The translations under genes and the position numbers were made by a program. The notes beneath the pieces are model-generated. The model made no database searches. It saw only the letters and a program-made list of their open reading frames with translations, and had not been told where the DNA came from. This document shows, piece after piece, positions 1-7,416 of a stretch of DNA of 64,000 nt. The stretch is from Planococcus sp. MER TA 32b (GTDB lineage: Bacteria > Bacillota > Bacilli > Bacillales_A > Planococcaceae). Each line of letters starts with the position of its first letter. Position 1 is the first letter of the stretch. The DNA lies in contig JAMCAN010000002.1 in the NCBI GenBank assembly GCA_023715185.1, forward strand, positions 248,001 through 312,000. Direction: 5' to 3'.

Positions 1-174
1 TTTTAAAACGTTTCTCCATTCGCTGTACTTGGGGTTTTCAGGATCAGGCATCCTGGGAGCTGACACCTCATATCCAGGCCCCAGTTCATTTTTAAGATGC
101 CGCAGCAATCCGCTGCTTCCTTGCTGGTCTCCTTGAGGGCCGCCGCTATGGATGAATAAAACCTGTTTCGCCAC
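1..174 (-). CDS. Alpha/beta hydrolase (RBBP9/YdeN-like), N-terminal part, cut by window edge
   Basis: The first 58 codons of a gene that runs off the left edge. It starts at a GTG (172-174) behind a good AAAGGAGA ribosome binding site. The visible protein begins VAKQVLFIHSGG, a hydrophobic first beta strand followed by the oxyanion-type HSGG turn, and then has PRMPDPENP. That order is typical of the small serine hydrolases of the RBBP9/YdeN group, which are cytosolic and of mostly unknown substrate. The nucleophile elbow and the His lie outside the window, so activity cannot be judged. The overlapping reading frame starting at 200 is a shadow. Family assignment is from motif memory. Confidence 0.7.
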   Translation of the reverse strand, partial: MAKQVLFIHSGGPQGDQQGSSGLLRHLKNELGPGYEVSAPRMPDPENPKYSEWRNVLK

Positions 175-238
175 TGTAAACGTCTCCTTTGTGTTTCCAT
201 AATTCAAAAGGATTTTTGGTTGATTGACTAAAAACAAT

Positions 239-618
239 TTAAGGATTGTCCTGGTAAACAGCCTGCGTACTGGATGGAAGAGTCAAAAGTTCAAGCAATT
301 GGTCCACAACTTTTTGGCGTGTGATCCTGAAAGTATGGTCGCCGGCAGGGGTATCGACATCAAAAGGTTCATCTGTCTTCAAATGGGCGCCGGCAGTTGA
401 CACCAGCGCGACTTTGCATAGGTTCAAAGGCTTTGATAAAAAAGCTTCAGCCGGGTCCGTGTGTCCCCTCATATGGCTCATGGTGAATTTTTTATAGGCT
501 TCAGTGAAATTTACCAGAGAAAGTCCGCGACATTTTCGATTTGATCTTCGTCTTCATTTTCATGGATCCGCATTCCTCCGTTCCGGCGTTGATTAATGTT
601 AATAATTCGCTGTCGCAT
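239..618 (-). pseudogene. Broken glycine/sarcosine/betaine (or D-proline) reductase B-like gene
   Basis: Two pieces in different frames make up one damaged gene. The first starts at ATG 618 after GAAGGAG, reads MRQRIININ..HENEDEDQIENVADFLW, and stops at 513-511. The second, in another frame, reads through about 239-505 and contains SKPLNLCKVALVSTAGAHLK and DEPFDVDTPAGDHTFRI, characteristic of the N-terminal half of the GrdB/PrdB-like reductase family found in aerobic Bacillales without selenocysteine. A one-base loss (or two-base gain) near 512 would explain the frame change. The family is usually near 160 residues or longer, and after DHTFRI the expected THTHYDH-like segment is missing, so an internal deletion is also likely. 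Alternative: an 80-residue protein from ATG 481, but no ribosome binding site precedes it. Confidence 0.6.
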
Positions 619-713
619 TGCAAACTCCTTCATTCCAATAGCGGTTAGTTGACAGGCGGCATGAACCGTTCTATAGTTCAATCAATTTCAAATGGAAGGC
701 GGAGAAGCGAGCG

Positions 714-1433
714 ATGAAACTGTACAATGAATTGGCAGACTGGTGGCCGTTGATGTCTCCCCACACGGAATACGAAGAAGAAGCAGGGCTGTATCTCGAA
801 ATCGTAAAGCGCTATCATCCGGATATCCAAAAAGCGGTTGAATTCGGTTCAGGAGGGGGAAGCAATGCCTATTATCTGAAACGGCATTTTTCCATGACAT
901 TGACGGATCTGTCGCCGAATATGCTGAAGGTCAGCCGTGAATTAAATCCGGACTGTGAACACATCGAAGGGGATATGCGGAATCTGGATCTCGGTGAAGA
1001 ATTCGATCTGGTTTTCATCCATGATGCGATTACTTATTTTACGGACAAATCCGATTTGCTGGCAGTGATGCATAATGCAAAAAAACATTTGAATAAAAAA
1101 GGCATTCTCATGATCATGACCGATCAGTTTGAGGAAACTTTCAAACCGAGCACAGGCCACGGAGGCAGCGATCAGGGCAAGCGCGGAATGCGTTATCTGG
1201 AATGGACCTACGACAACGATCCTGAAGATAAAACGACGGAGACTGAATATGTCTACGTGATGCGCGAAGAGGACGGAAGGGTTGTCAGAGAGTTCGACCA
1301 TTCCAAAGACGGCCTCTTTTCAATGCCGGAATGGGAGGGATTATTGGCGCAGGCCGGGTTTCAGGCGCATTTTGAGCGGGTTGAATACGAAGATGTTGAA
1401 GGGAATTTCTTTGCGATTGTGGCGACTTTTTAG
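714..1433 (+). CDS. Class I SAM-dependent methyltransferase
   Basis: A 239-residue soluble protein with the Rossmann methyltransferase fold. The SAM-binding glycine loop VEFGSGGGSNAYYL is near residue 42, an acidic strand TDLSPNML follows, then EGDMRNLDLGEEFDLVF and a post-I hydrophobic strand. The spacing is normal for small-molecule methyltransferases; the acceptor cannot be told from sequence. Start at ATG 714 with GGCGGAGAAG upstream. It is a single-gene unit ending in a strong terminator at 1464. The divergent neighbour is the broken reductase-B gene, which gives no functional clue. Confidence 0.85.
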   Translation: MKLYNELADWWPLMSPHTEYEEEAGLYLEIVKRYHPDIQKAVEFGSGGGSNAYYLKRHFSMTLTDLSPNMLKVSRELNPDCEHIEGDMRNLDLGEEFDLVFIHDAITYFTDKSDLLAVMHNAKKHLNKKGILMIMTDQFEETFKPSTGHGGSDQGKRGMRYLEWTYDNDPEDKTTETEYVYVMREEDGRVVREFDHSKDGLFSMPEWEGLLAQAGFQAHFERVEYEDVEGNFFAIVATF

Positions 1434-1463
1434 ATTCTCCGTAAATTAGCTGAACAATGCCTG

Positions 1464-1504
1464 AACACACCTGTATCGTTAATGATCAGGTGTGTTTTTA
1501 TTTT
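1464..1504 (+). terminator. Rho-independent terminator after the methyltransferase gene
   Basis: Ten-base perfect stem AACACACCTG / CAGGTGTGTT with an AT-rich loop, followed by TTTATTTT. Confidence 0.85.
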
Positions 1505-1606
1505 GCCCTTCAGCAACTTGCGGTTTTGTATTTGCGAAAGTTATTTTTTCAGGATGAAAATCGGGTATACAAACAATAACAGAAGCTTGGATCAGGGGTG
1601 ATGGTA

Positions 1607-2302
1607 ATGGACTTTTTGCCTGCAGATTATATGGTCGTCACGGTGCGCCTTCTTATGGCAGCGGTGCTGAGCGGAATAATCGGAATCGAACGGGAAACGA
1701 AAAAACAGCCTGCCGGCCTCCGCACGCATCTTTTGGTCGGCACAGGGGCGTGTCTGATGATGATCCTCTCTGTCACAGGTTTTGATAATTACATCAATAC
1801 GGTAAGCGGCCCCCTGCAGTTTGATCCTTCCCGTATCCCATCCTATGTCATTAGCGGCATTGGTTTCCTCGGGGCCGGAACGATAATTGTCAACCGGGGA
1901 TCCGTAAAAGGGCTTGCCACTGCCGCTTCGATTTGGGTGGCTGCCGGATTGGGACTGGTAATCGGCATCGGCATGTACTACGTAGCTGTTTTATCGACAT
2001 TGATCGTCATCGGGACTTTATATGTGCTGGGCGAGGTGGAGAGAAAATACATCTCGAAGCATAAACAGAAACAAATCATCATCATTGCGGAAGACCAGGA
2101 AGAAATGTTCGCGAATCTAAGCGGATTATTTATAAACAACGACCTTGAAGTGACAGACTTTCAAATTGAAGAAGTGGACGCATATTCTGAAAAACAAGTG
2201 TCGAAATATATCTTTTCCCTAAATGAGGGAAAGGTCCAAAATGAAATGGAGCTGGTTAAAGAAATCCAGAAGCTGGGAGGGGTCGCGAAGGTGATTGTTT
2301 AA
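1607..2302 (+). CDS. MgtC/SapB family membrane protein
   Basis: About 231 residues. The N-terminal half carries four to five hydrophobic segments with the MgtC family signature: LSGIIGIERE near the start, KQPAGLRTHLLVGTGACL, GIGFLGAGTII, and then KGLATAASIWVAAGLG. The C-terminal soluble part (about residues 150-231) resembles the ACT-like domain of MgtC proteins. MgtC relatives act at the membrane in survival under magnesium limitation or acid stress, often by modulating the F-type ATPase; the exact role here is inferred. GTG 1598 and ATG 1601 also begin the frame, but the AGGGGTG motif is correctly spaced only for ATG 1607. No magnesium riboswitch is apparent upstream. Confidence 0.88.
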   Translation: MDFLPADYMVVTVRLLMAAVLSGIIGIERETKKQPAGLRTHLLVGTGACLMMILSVTGFDNYINTVSGPLQFDPSRIPSYVISGIGFLGAGTIIVNRGSVKGLATAASIWVAAGLGLVIGIGMYYVAVLSTLIVIGTLYVLGEVERKYISKHKQKQIIIIAEDQEEMFANLSGLFINNDLEVTDFQIEEVDAYSEKQVSKYIFSLNEGKVQNEMELVKEIQKLGGVAKVIV

Positions 2303-2346
2303 TATGGATTAAAAAGCAGGGGAATTTTTAGCGGAAAAAAATAAGG

Positions 2347-2386
2347 AACGCATCCGAAATCAGAAAAATTCCGGATGCGTTTTTTA
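2347..2386 (+). terminator. Terminator after the mgtC-like gene
   Basis: Stem AACGCATCCG / CGGATGCGTT followed by a T run at 2380-2385. Confidence 0.85.
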
Positions 2387-2423
2387 AATAGGACCTTAAA
2401 TGTGATGCCAGTCATTTTATCAC

Positions 2424-2594
2424 TCAGTCTTTCGGTTTGCCGCCTTCTGAAGCTCCGATGCCCGCACCAAGTGCTATGCCTATTGCTATGCCGACTGCGA
2501 GATTGTCCATTGCCATGCCAATTGCAACTCCAAGAGCGATACCAACTCCCATACCCATGCCAACGTTCTGTTTTGTTTTGCTTTTGCCAGCCAC
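2424..2594 (-). CDS. Small glycine-zipper protein (56 aa)
   Basis: Starts at GTG 2594 after GAGAGGAGTGATAAA, an excellent ribosome binding site; the longer frame from 2660 has none. After a basic leader (AGKSKTKQN) the protein is a run of Gly/Ala/Ile with GxxxG-like spacing (GMGMGVGIALGVAIGMAM, then GIAIGIALGAGIGA) and ends in a hydrophilic GGKPKD tail. It would form one or two tightly packing membrane helices. Glycine-zipper miniproteins of this kind are common in Bacillales; function is unknown. It stands alone between two plus-strand genes. The opposite-strand frames here are shadows of this low-complexity stretch. Confidence 0.65.
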   Translation of the reverse strand: MAGKSKTKQNVGMGMGVGIALGVAIGMAMDNLAVGIAIGIALGAGIGASEGGKPKD

Positions 2595-2834
2595 TTTATC
2601 ACTCCTCTCTGTTGGAATCCTGTTGTTATTTACTACGGTTGAGCAATGCAAAAGTTTCATGAATCATCAATGTCCCGTTTCTCCATATGTAATCCATTCC
2701 CTGTTTAAGCGTCGGCTAAAATGGTTCAGGGCATAAAAAAGGATTGTCTGATCTATTGGGAGAATAGATAAGCAATCAATTATTTTTCAGGGGTCCACGC
2801 TTTTGACAGGAGAAGGATGAGAGGGAGGAAGAAG

Positions 2835-3854
2835 ATGAAAATCTTGATTCTTGGAGGCACACGATTTTTAGGCAGGTTCCTAACCGAAAAGGCATTGCAA
2901 AACGGCCATGAAGTGACTTTGTTCAATAGAGGCCAGTCGGCTCCGGAGCTGTTTCCGGATGTCGAGAAACTGATTGGCGACCGGAACGGCAGCCTTGAAG
3001 CACTGAAGGGGCACAGCTGGGATGCGGTCATCGATCCGAGCGGCTACCTGCCGTGGTCAGTCGCTGAGTCAGCGGAATTGCTTGCGGAAACAGCCGGGCA
3101 TTATACATTCATCTCAAGTGCGTCGGTTTATGATCAATTGGACCAGCCGGTGATTGATGAGAATCACTCAGTCGGCAGATTATCGGCAGAAAGAATCGAA
3201 GAATTGAAAGCGATGGAACCGGCAAAGGCGATAGGTGAAAATTATGGCGAATTGAAATACCTGTGTGAACAGGAAGTGGAACGGGTTTTTCCGGGACGCA
3301 GTTTAATTGTCCGCCCAGGACTGATCGTCGGTCCCTATGATGTAACGGATCGTTTCAGTTATTGGGTCAACCGCATCGCAAAAGGCGGAGAAGTGCTGGC
3401 GCCCGGACGCCGCGATAAGCGGATCCAGTTTATCGATGTACGCGATTTGGCAGAGTGGATCATCCGGATGGTTGAGTCGAAAGCCAGCGGCACTTTCAAT
3501 GCTGCAGGGCCAGAATCGGAATTGACGATGGAGGAATTCCTGGATACATGCAAAGAAACTATTGGAAGCAAAGTCAATCTGGTCTAGGTCGAGGAAAGAT
3601 TTTTGCTGGGCCACGAAGTGGACGGATGGACCGATATGCCGCTGTGGATTCCTGACAGTGCGAATATGCCGGGCTTCCTGTCCGTCAGCATTCAAAAAGC
3701 AAGGGTTGCCGGACTGAATTTTCGTCCGCTGGAGAAAACCATGCGAGATACGCTTGCATGGGAATCGGCGCGCAACGGAACTGAGAAGAAAGCGGGATTG
3801 GATCCTGATAAGGAAAGAGCGGTGCTCAAAGATTGGAATAAAAAAGGATTTTAA
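2835..3854 (+). pseudogene. NAD(P)-dependent epimerase/reductase gene with one in-frame amber codon
   Basis: The coding frame runs from ATG 2835 (GGGAGGA upstream) to 3854, interrupted only by TAG at 3585-3587. The first part has the Rossmann motif LILGGTRFLGR, the strand TLFNRG, a Ser-rich FISSASVYD strand and GENYGELKYLCEQEV, the Tyr-Lys region of extended SDRs. After the stop the same frame continues VEERFLLGHEVDGW and then LPLWIP-like residues, the usual C-terminus of this reductase/epimerase group. Relatives have tryptophan here (V-W-V context), so a TGG to TAG change is the simplest explanation. The truncated product would lack about 90 C-terminal residues. Alternatives are a base-call error or partial readthrough. 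Confidence 0.8.
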
Positions 3855-3936
3855 AATAAAAGGCAATACTCTCCAAAAATATCGGGGTTTGTTATAAGAT
3901 AAGAGTCAACGGCACCTTCGAAAGGGGTGATATCAG

Positions 3937-4032
3937 GTGACAAGCAAATCTCGAATGTCAGCGTCAGGAAAAACCCATGCAAAGCCTGTGATACAGAATG
4001 GCGATACTTTGCGTGGGGCAAGCAAGAATTAG
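3937..4032 (+). CDS. Possible 31-residue peptide upstream of the fusB-like gene
   Basis: GTG at 3937 follows AAAGGGGTGATATCAG, a well-formed ribosome binding site, and opens a short frame ending TAG at 4030-4032. The peptide is basic and polar (VTSKSRMSASGKTHAKP...), with no hydrophobic segment. I do not recognise it. It could be a short independent protein or an upstream leader influencing the next gene, whose start is 74 bases downstream. Support is only the ribosome binding site and the open frame. Confidence 0.3.
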   Translation: MTSKSRMSASGKTHAKPVIQNGDTLRGASKN

Positions 4033-4105
4033 TTCGCCCGTAAATGTGTCATTCGAACATGGCGTCCTTATAAATATCCAATCAAACAATAAGGAGTGTT
4101 TCAAA

Positions 4106-4792
4106 ATGATACATGTAAAAGAAACTAGTGATAACCAAGGAACAGCTGGAGAACGTCCGGAAGCGTTTATCCGGAACGACCAGTTCAACTTTATCAAAGG
4201 CCAGGCGAAGAACCTGGTCAATGGCAAAGCGAGCAGCAGCGACGCGGAAGTGCTGAGTGTCCTGCGCCACCTGGCACAGGAAAAGGTTTTTGGATTATTC
4301 CCATCTTTGAGCGAAGCACAAAAAGCGGTTTTGAAACCTTTGACCGGAGTGAAGGAAACGGCGGAAGCCGAAGCATTTCTCGAACAGCTGTCTGCGTATT
4401 TGCTCCCGTTCAAAAGTGTGACGGACCAGGGTTTGAAGAAATTATTCCCGAAAGCGAAAAAGCTTAAAGGGCCGAAGCTCGATACGGTTGATTTTAAAAA
4501 GCTGTCCTATCTCGGCTGGATTGAGAGTTCAACGCTCATGTACCTGGTCATTGAAAAAGATGGCCGCCTCGAAGGCATCCATGGCAGCTTCAATCGAAGC
4601 GCGAAACACGGAATTTGCTCGATCTGCAATAAACACAGCGAAGTAGGTCTGTTCACCGCTAAGACAAAAGGTTCAAGCCAGGATAATTTCGTAAAGCGCG
4701 GCAATTATATTTGCCAGGATAACAGTGCCTGCAATAACAATATCGATACCTTGGAGCGGCTCCATGATTTTGTGGAACGGCTGCAGAAATAA
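4106..4792 (+). CDS. Elongation factor G-binding protein, FusB/FusC family
   Basis: 228 residues, start at ATG 4106 after AAGGAG. The N-terminal helical part has FIRNDQFNFIKGQAKNLVNG, and the C-terminal part carries the treble-clef zinc finger with four cysteines, C171-x2-C174 and C203/C209 (GICSICNKHSEVGLF and YICQDNSACNNN). This is the architecture of FusB/FusC/Fbp proteins, which bind EF-G on the ribosome, speed its release and so can give fusidic acid resistance. Chromosomal homologues are common in Bacillales, so an acquired resistance role is not implied. It is transcribed alone and ends in a terminator. The longer frame from 3998 lacks family similarity in its first 36 codons. Confidence 0.88.
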   Translation: MIHVKETSDNQGTAGERPEAFIRNDQFNFIKGQAKNLVNGKASSSDAEVLSVLRHLAQEKVFGLFPSLSEAQKAVLKPLTGVKETAEAEAFLEQLSAYLLPFKSVTDQGLKKLFPKAKKLKGPKLDTVDFKKLSYLGWIESSTLMYLVIEKDGRLEGIHGSFNRSAKHGICSICNKHSEVGLFTAKTKGSSQDNFVKRGNYICQDNSACNNNIDTLERLHDFVERLQK

Positions 4793-4803
4793 TCAATAAG
4801 AGG

Positions 4804-4833
4804 AACTTTCCGGGAAACCGGAAAGTTTTTTTA
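4804..4833 (+). terminator. Terminator after the fusB-like gene
   Basis: Ten-base stem AACTTTCCGG / CCGGAAAGTT with a GAAA loop and a T7 run. Confidence 0.85.
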
Positions 4834-5148
4834 TGTCCAGTTATAATTGTCGATTCGGGGTTGGGAAAATTTTTGTCTTTTCAGGAGCAGTTTTTTTGCT
4901 AAAAGGAAATTGACTAGTCGTTTTACGGATGTTTTTGATATTTTTTTAGCTTATAAGAATTAAATGTGAAATTTTTATAGGTACTTACAGCTTGTTTGTT
5001 TGAGGAGAGGTTGGGAAATATTTCTTTCTGTTGAATTGAAAAATTTGGCAGTTTACTATCTTAGTTAAGGTAAGTTTCTTTTATACTTTATCTGCCGATT
5101 AAGGCAGCGGACCTCATAGAAGAAAATTCAACCATTGGAGATGGAACT
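4834..5148. other. AT-rich intergenic stretch, no gene seen
   Basis: About 315 bases with no open frame carrying a ribosome binding site. It contains TTGACT at 4909 and a TATACT-like hexamer near 5088, either of which could belong to a vegetative promoter for the following gene, but spacing to a convincing partner hexamer is poor. Confidence 0.4.
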
Positions 5149-5709
5149 ATGAAGAGAAAGATAATATCCTCCCTTATTATTATTTCGTTGTTTGCACTGG
5201 GTGTGCTGGGGTATGAATATTTTGATGAAGCCGAAGCGGACGGGAGCGTGTGGGGATTGGGCAAGTCTTTTGAAACCTTGGAAGAGATCAAGGCTGATTC
5301 CGATTTGATCGTGCGCGCCTATATTCCTTTATATTATGATATCCGTGAAATTGGCGAAGAGGGGATGAGCACCAAACAGGCTTTCTATGAAGCAGAGATT
5401 GATGAGGTTTTTCAGGACCGTACGGGCAATGGCTTTGATGAGGATTCTGAAATCGTAGTCAATCAAGTCATCGGAATGAAAAGTTCTGAAGCTGAAGAGT
5501 ATTCAGCAGAAAAAGGCATGAAGCCGATGAAGACAGGTGACTACCTGCTGTTTTTAAAAAAAGTGACTCACCCGGCTGATGGGAGAACTTATTATGTCTC
5601 AAACTCTTCACGTCACCTTTATAAATTGCGAGGTAAAAATACCTTTAAAAATATCGCGTCTGATGAGCTGATAGAAATCAACTATTCTGAGCTGGAAAGC
5701 GGGAGATAG
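5149..5709 (+). CDS. Hypothetical membrane-anchored extracytoplasmic protein
   Basis: 186 residues. A basic start (MKRK) is followed by one hydrophobic helix (about residues 5-22) and then a long acidic, hydrophilic region, so it is probably anchored or exported with its bulk outside. No lipobox Cys. Segments such as ADSDLIVRAYIPLYY and KTGDYLLFLKK resemble the layout of the 171-residue exported protein at 15089 in this window (a strand containing DAVLIGTVVEI, then GTYLFFLKKEG), suggesting two distant paralogues with an OB-like beta domain. That relation is inference. Start ATG 5149 has GGAGATGGAAC upstream. Function unknown. Confidence 0.65.
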   Translation: MKRKIISSLIIISLFALGVLGYEYFDEAEADGSVWGLGKSFETLEEIKADSDLIVRAYIPLYYDIREIGEEGMSTKQAFYEAEIDEVFQDRTGNGFDEDSEIVVNQVIGMKSSEAEEYSAEKGMKPMKTGDYLLFLKKVTHPADGRTYYVSNSSRHLYKLRGKNTFKNIASDELIEINYSELESGR

Positions 5710-5737
5710 GATGGTTTGCTGAAGTGGGCAAAAGATA

Positions 5738-5784
5738 AAAAGGCTGTTTCAAAGTTCGGAGGAGCGACTTTGAAATGGCCTTTT
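5738..5784 (+). terminator. Terminator between convergent genes
   Basis: Stem AAAAAGGC..TTTCAAAGT / ACTTTGAAA..GGCCTTTT, imperfect, with T-rich 3' side; sits between the 5149 gene and the convergent TetR gene. Confidence 0.6.
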
Positions 5785-5819
5785 CCAGTACTGGCTGGAG
5801 ATATTTCATTCCACATATT

Positions 5820-6335
5820 CTATTGAATTTCATCCTGTGTGATTGAAAGGTTTTCCGTCCAGTCAGTAAAACCGATTTTCATGAGTTTTTCCGCAGCTTC
5901 GCCGGGACTGGCGAGAAAATCGTCTTTGACCCAGACACTTAAATAGCCGATGGTGCCATAGCCAGCAAAAATGGCGTAATCGGGATCGTTGAAAACTTCC
6001 AGCAAGCGGGCGGCAAGCTGATTGGACAAATTTTGGATGGCGTTGGCATCGGAAAATTCCTGGCGATAAAACGAGCGATAGATAAAGACATGGCGGCAAA
6101 TTGCATAGGTGACCGTCGTTTCCTGGAGCGAATCTGTATAGAATGACAGGAATTGTCCATTCAGTGTTGTACGGACTTCGGTCATCAGCTGATATTTGTC
6201 TGTGAAATGCAAATAGAACGTAGAGCGGGAGACTGCCGCTTTCTGTACGATATCTTTTACAGAAATTTCGTCAAAATGCTGTTTTGCTAACAACTTTAAA
6301 AAAGATTCAATTATCATTTCCTTGGCTGTCTGCAT
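5820..6335 (-). CDS. TetR/AcrR family repressor (paired with the SDR at 6434)
   Basis: 171 residues from ATG 6335, chosen because AAGGAGTCATTT lies directly before it; ATG 6356 has no ribosome binding site. The N-terminal HTH is clear: ISVKDIVQKAAVSRSTFYLHFTDKYQL. The C-terminal half ends with YGTIGYLSVWVKDDF..SPGEAAEKL, the TetR_C-type ligand domain shared with two other TetR proteins in this window (19934 and 28730). It is transcribed divergently from a short-chain dehydrogenase, and the intergenic region contains a perfect 7-bp inverted repeat, so it probably represses that gene and perhaps itself. The ligand is unknown. Confidence 0.85.
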   Translation of the reverse strand: MQTAKEMIIESFLKLLAKQHFDEISVKDIVQKAAVSRSTFYLHFTDKYQLMTEVRTTLNGQFLSFYTDSLQETTVTYAICRHVFIYRSFYRQEFSDANAIQNLSNQLAARLLEVFNDPDYAIFAGYGTIGYLSVWVKDDFLASPGEAAEKLMKIGFTDWTENLSITQDEIQ

Positions 6336-6351
6336 AAATGACTCCTTAATG

Positions 6352-6372
6352 GACATTCCGGCCGAGAATGTC
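6352..6372. promoter_or_regulatory. Candidate TetR operator between 5820 and 6434
   Basis: Perfect inverted repeat GACATTC-N7-GAATGTC just upstream of the repressor start and in front of the SDR gene. Length and position fit a TetR-family operator; binding is inferred. Confidence 0.5.
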
Positions 6373-6433
6373 TCGTGAAATTTTTCTGAAAACGGTTAAA
6401 ATTAATTATAAAGAATTTTAGGAGGAATAACAC

Positions 6434-7258
6434 ATGTCGAATGAAGTTTATGTAATCACAGGCGGTTCTGGCGGAATGGGTAAAGCGACAGCTGAACTGG
6501 TCGGCAAAAAAGGGACGGTTTTATTGGCGGACATTTCAGAGGAACGCCTTGTCCAAACGAAAGAAGAACTCGCCGCTAAAGGCATCACTGATGTCCATTT
6601 TCAAACGGTCGATATCACGTCAAAAGAAGATGTGGAAAAACTGGCTGAAAAAGCGGCGGAACTTGGCACATTAAGAGGTCTTGTCCATACAGCCGGTTTA
6701 TCGCCGACGATGGCCGACTCAAAACGCATCACAGCGGTTAATCTGGTCGGAACCGGATTGATCCTTGATGCATTCCTGCCATTGGCAAATGAAAAGACAT
6801 CTGCGGTAATGGTATCGTCGATGAGTGCTTATATGGTGCCTCGCCAAGGTCCATTTATGGAAGCATTGGTACAGCCGCTTGCTGAAAATGCAGTGGAAAC
6901 GATGGAACAATTCACTCAAGGCGATCCAGGGGCCGCATACAGCATGTCGAAACTCGGCGTCATCCTTGTTGTTGAAGACCAAGCTTGGGCTTGGGGCGAA
7001 AAAGGCGCTCGATTGAACTCGCTGTCACCGGGGACGATCAATACGCCGATGGGCCGCCAGGAAGCCTCCCAACAGCAGCAGATGAAAATCATGCTCGACC
7101 ACACACCGCTTCGCCGTGAAGGAGAGCCCTCTGAAATCGCATCGGCTATGGAATTTCTGCTGAGCGATGCCGCATCTTATATTACAGGCATCGACCTTCG
7201 TGTGGACGGCGGCACAATCGCCAACTTCCCGCGTATGCGCGCTTCAATGTCCCGTTAA
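6434..7258 (+). CDS. Short-chain dehydrogenase/reductase (SDR)
   Basis: 274 residues, start ATG 6434 after TTAGGAGGAATAACAC. Classical SDR features: cofactor loop TGGSGGMG (residues 9-16), VDIT after the third strand, the NNAG position replaced by HTAG (VHTAGLSP), the catalytic Ser region VMVSSMSAYM, Tyr-Lys in AAYSMSKLGV, the PG motif LSPGTINTPMG, and the C-terminal GIDLRVDGGT. A roughly 25-residue insertion between Ser and Tyr makes it slightly longer than the common 250. NAD(P)-dependent oxidation or reduction of a small hydroxyl/keto compound is expected; the substrate is unknown. Divergent from a TetR repressor that likely controls it. Confidence 0.88.
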   Translation: MSNEVYVITGGSGGMGKATAELVGKKGTVLLADISEERLVQTKEELAAKGITDVHFQTVDITSKEDVEKLAEKAAELGTLRGLVHTAGLSPTMADSKRITAVNLVGTGLILDAFLPLANEKTSAVMVSSMSAYMVPRQGPFMEALVQPLAENAVETMEQFTQGDPGAAYSMSKLGVILVVEDQAWAWGEKGARLNSLSPGTINTPMGRQEASQQQQMKIMLDHTPLRREGEPSEIASAMEFLLSDAASYITGIDLRVDGGTIANFPRMRASMSR

Positions 7259-7283
7259 TTGGCAGGCAATAAAACAATTTGAT

Positions 7284-7325
7284 GACCCCCGAATGCGTCC
7301 GCGACGCGTTCTGGGTTTTTTAGAT
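7284..7325 (+). terminator. Terminator after the SDR gene
   Basis: Stem CCC..GAATGCGTC / GACGCGTTC..GGG with a CGC loop and a T6 run. Confidence 0.7.
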
Positions 7326-7379
7326 ATTGGTGAAGCACGGATGTTTTTCGCATCGGGAAAAACTCCAATCCCTAAATAA

Positions 7380-7410
7380 AGAAGGCTTCGCATCCGCGAA
7401 GCCTTTTTCC
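7380..7410. terminator. Bidirectional terminator downstream of the DUF4097 gene
   Basis: Eight-base perfect stem GGCTTCGC / GCGAAGCC; T5 on the plus side and a T-rich tract on the minus side, between convergent genes. Confidence 0.7.
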
Positions 7411-7416
7411 ATCCAA

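Noticed and set aside
942-1301. 119-residue minus-strand frame
   Set aside because: Antisense shadow of the methyltransferase gene, low-probability amino acid composition.
2424-2594. Repetitive GGxAT-like stretch as a possible CRISPR or tandem repeat
   Set aside because: The repetition comes from Gly/Ala codons of the glycine-zipper peptide, without regular spacers.
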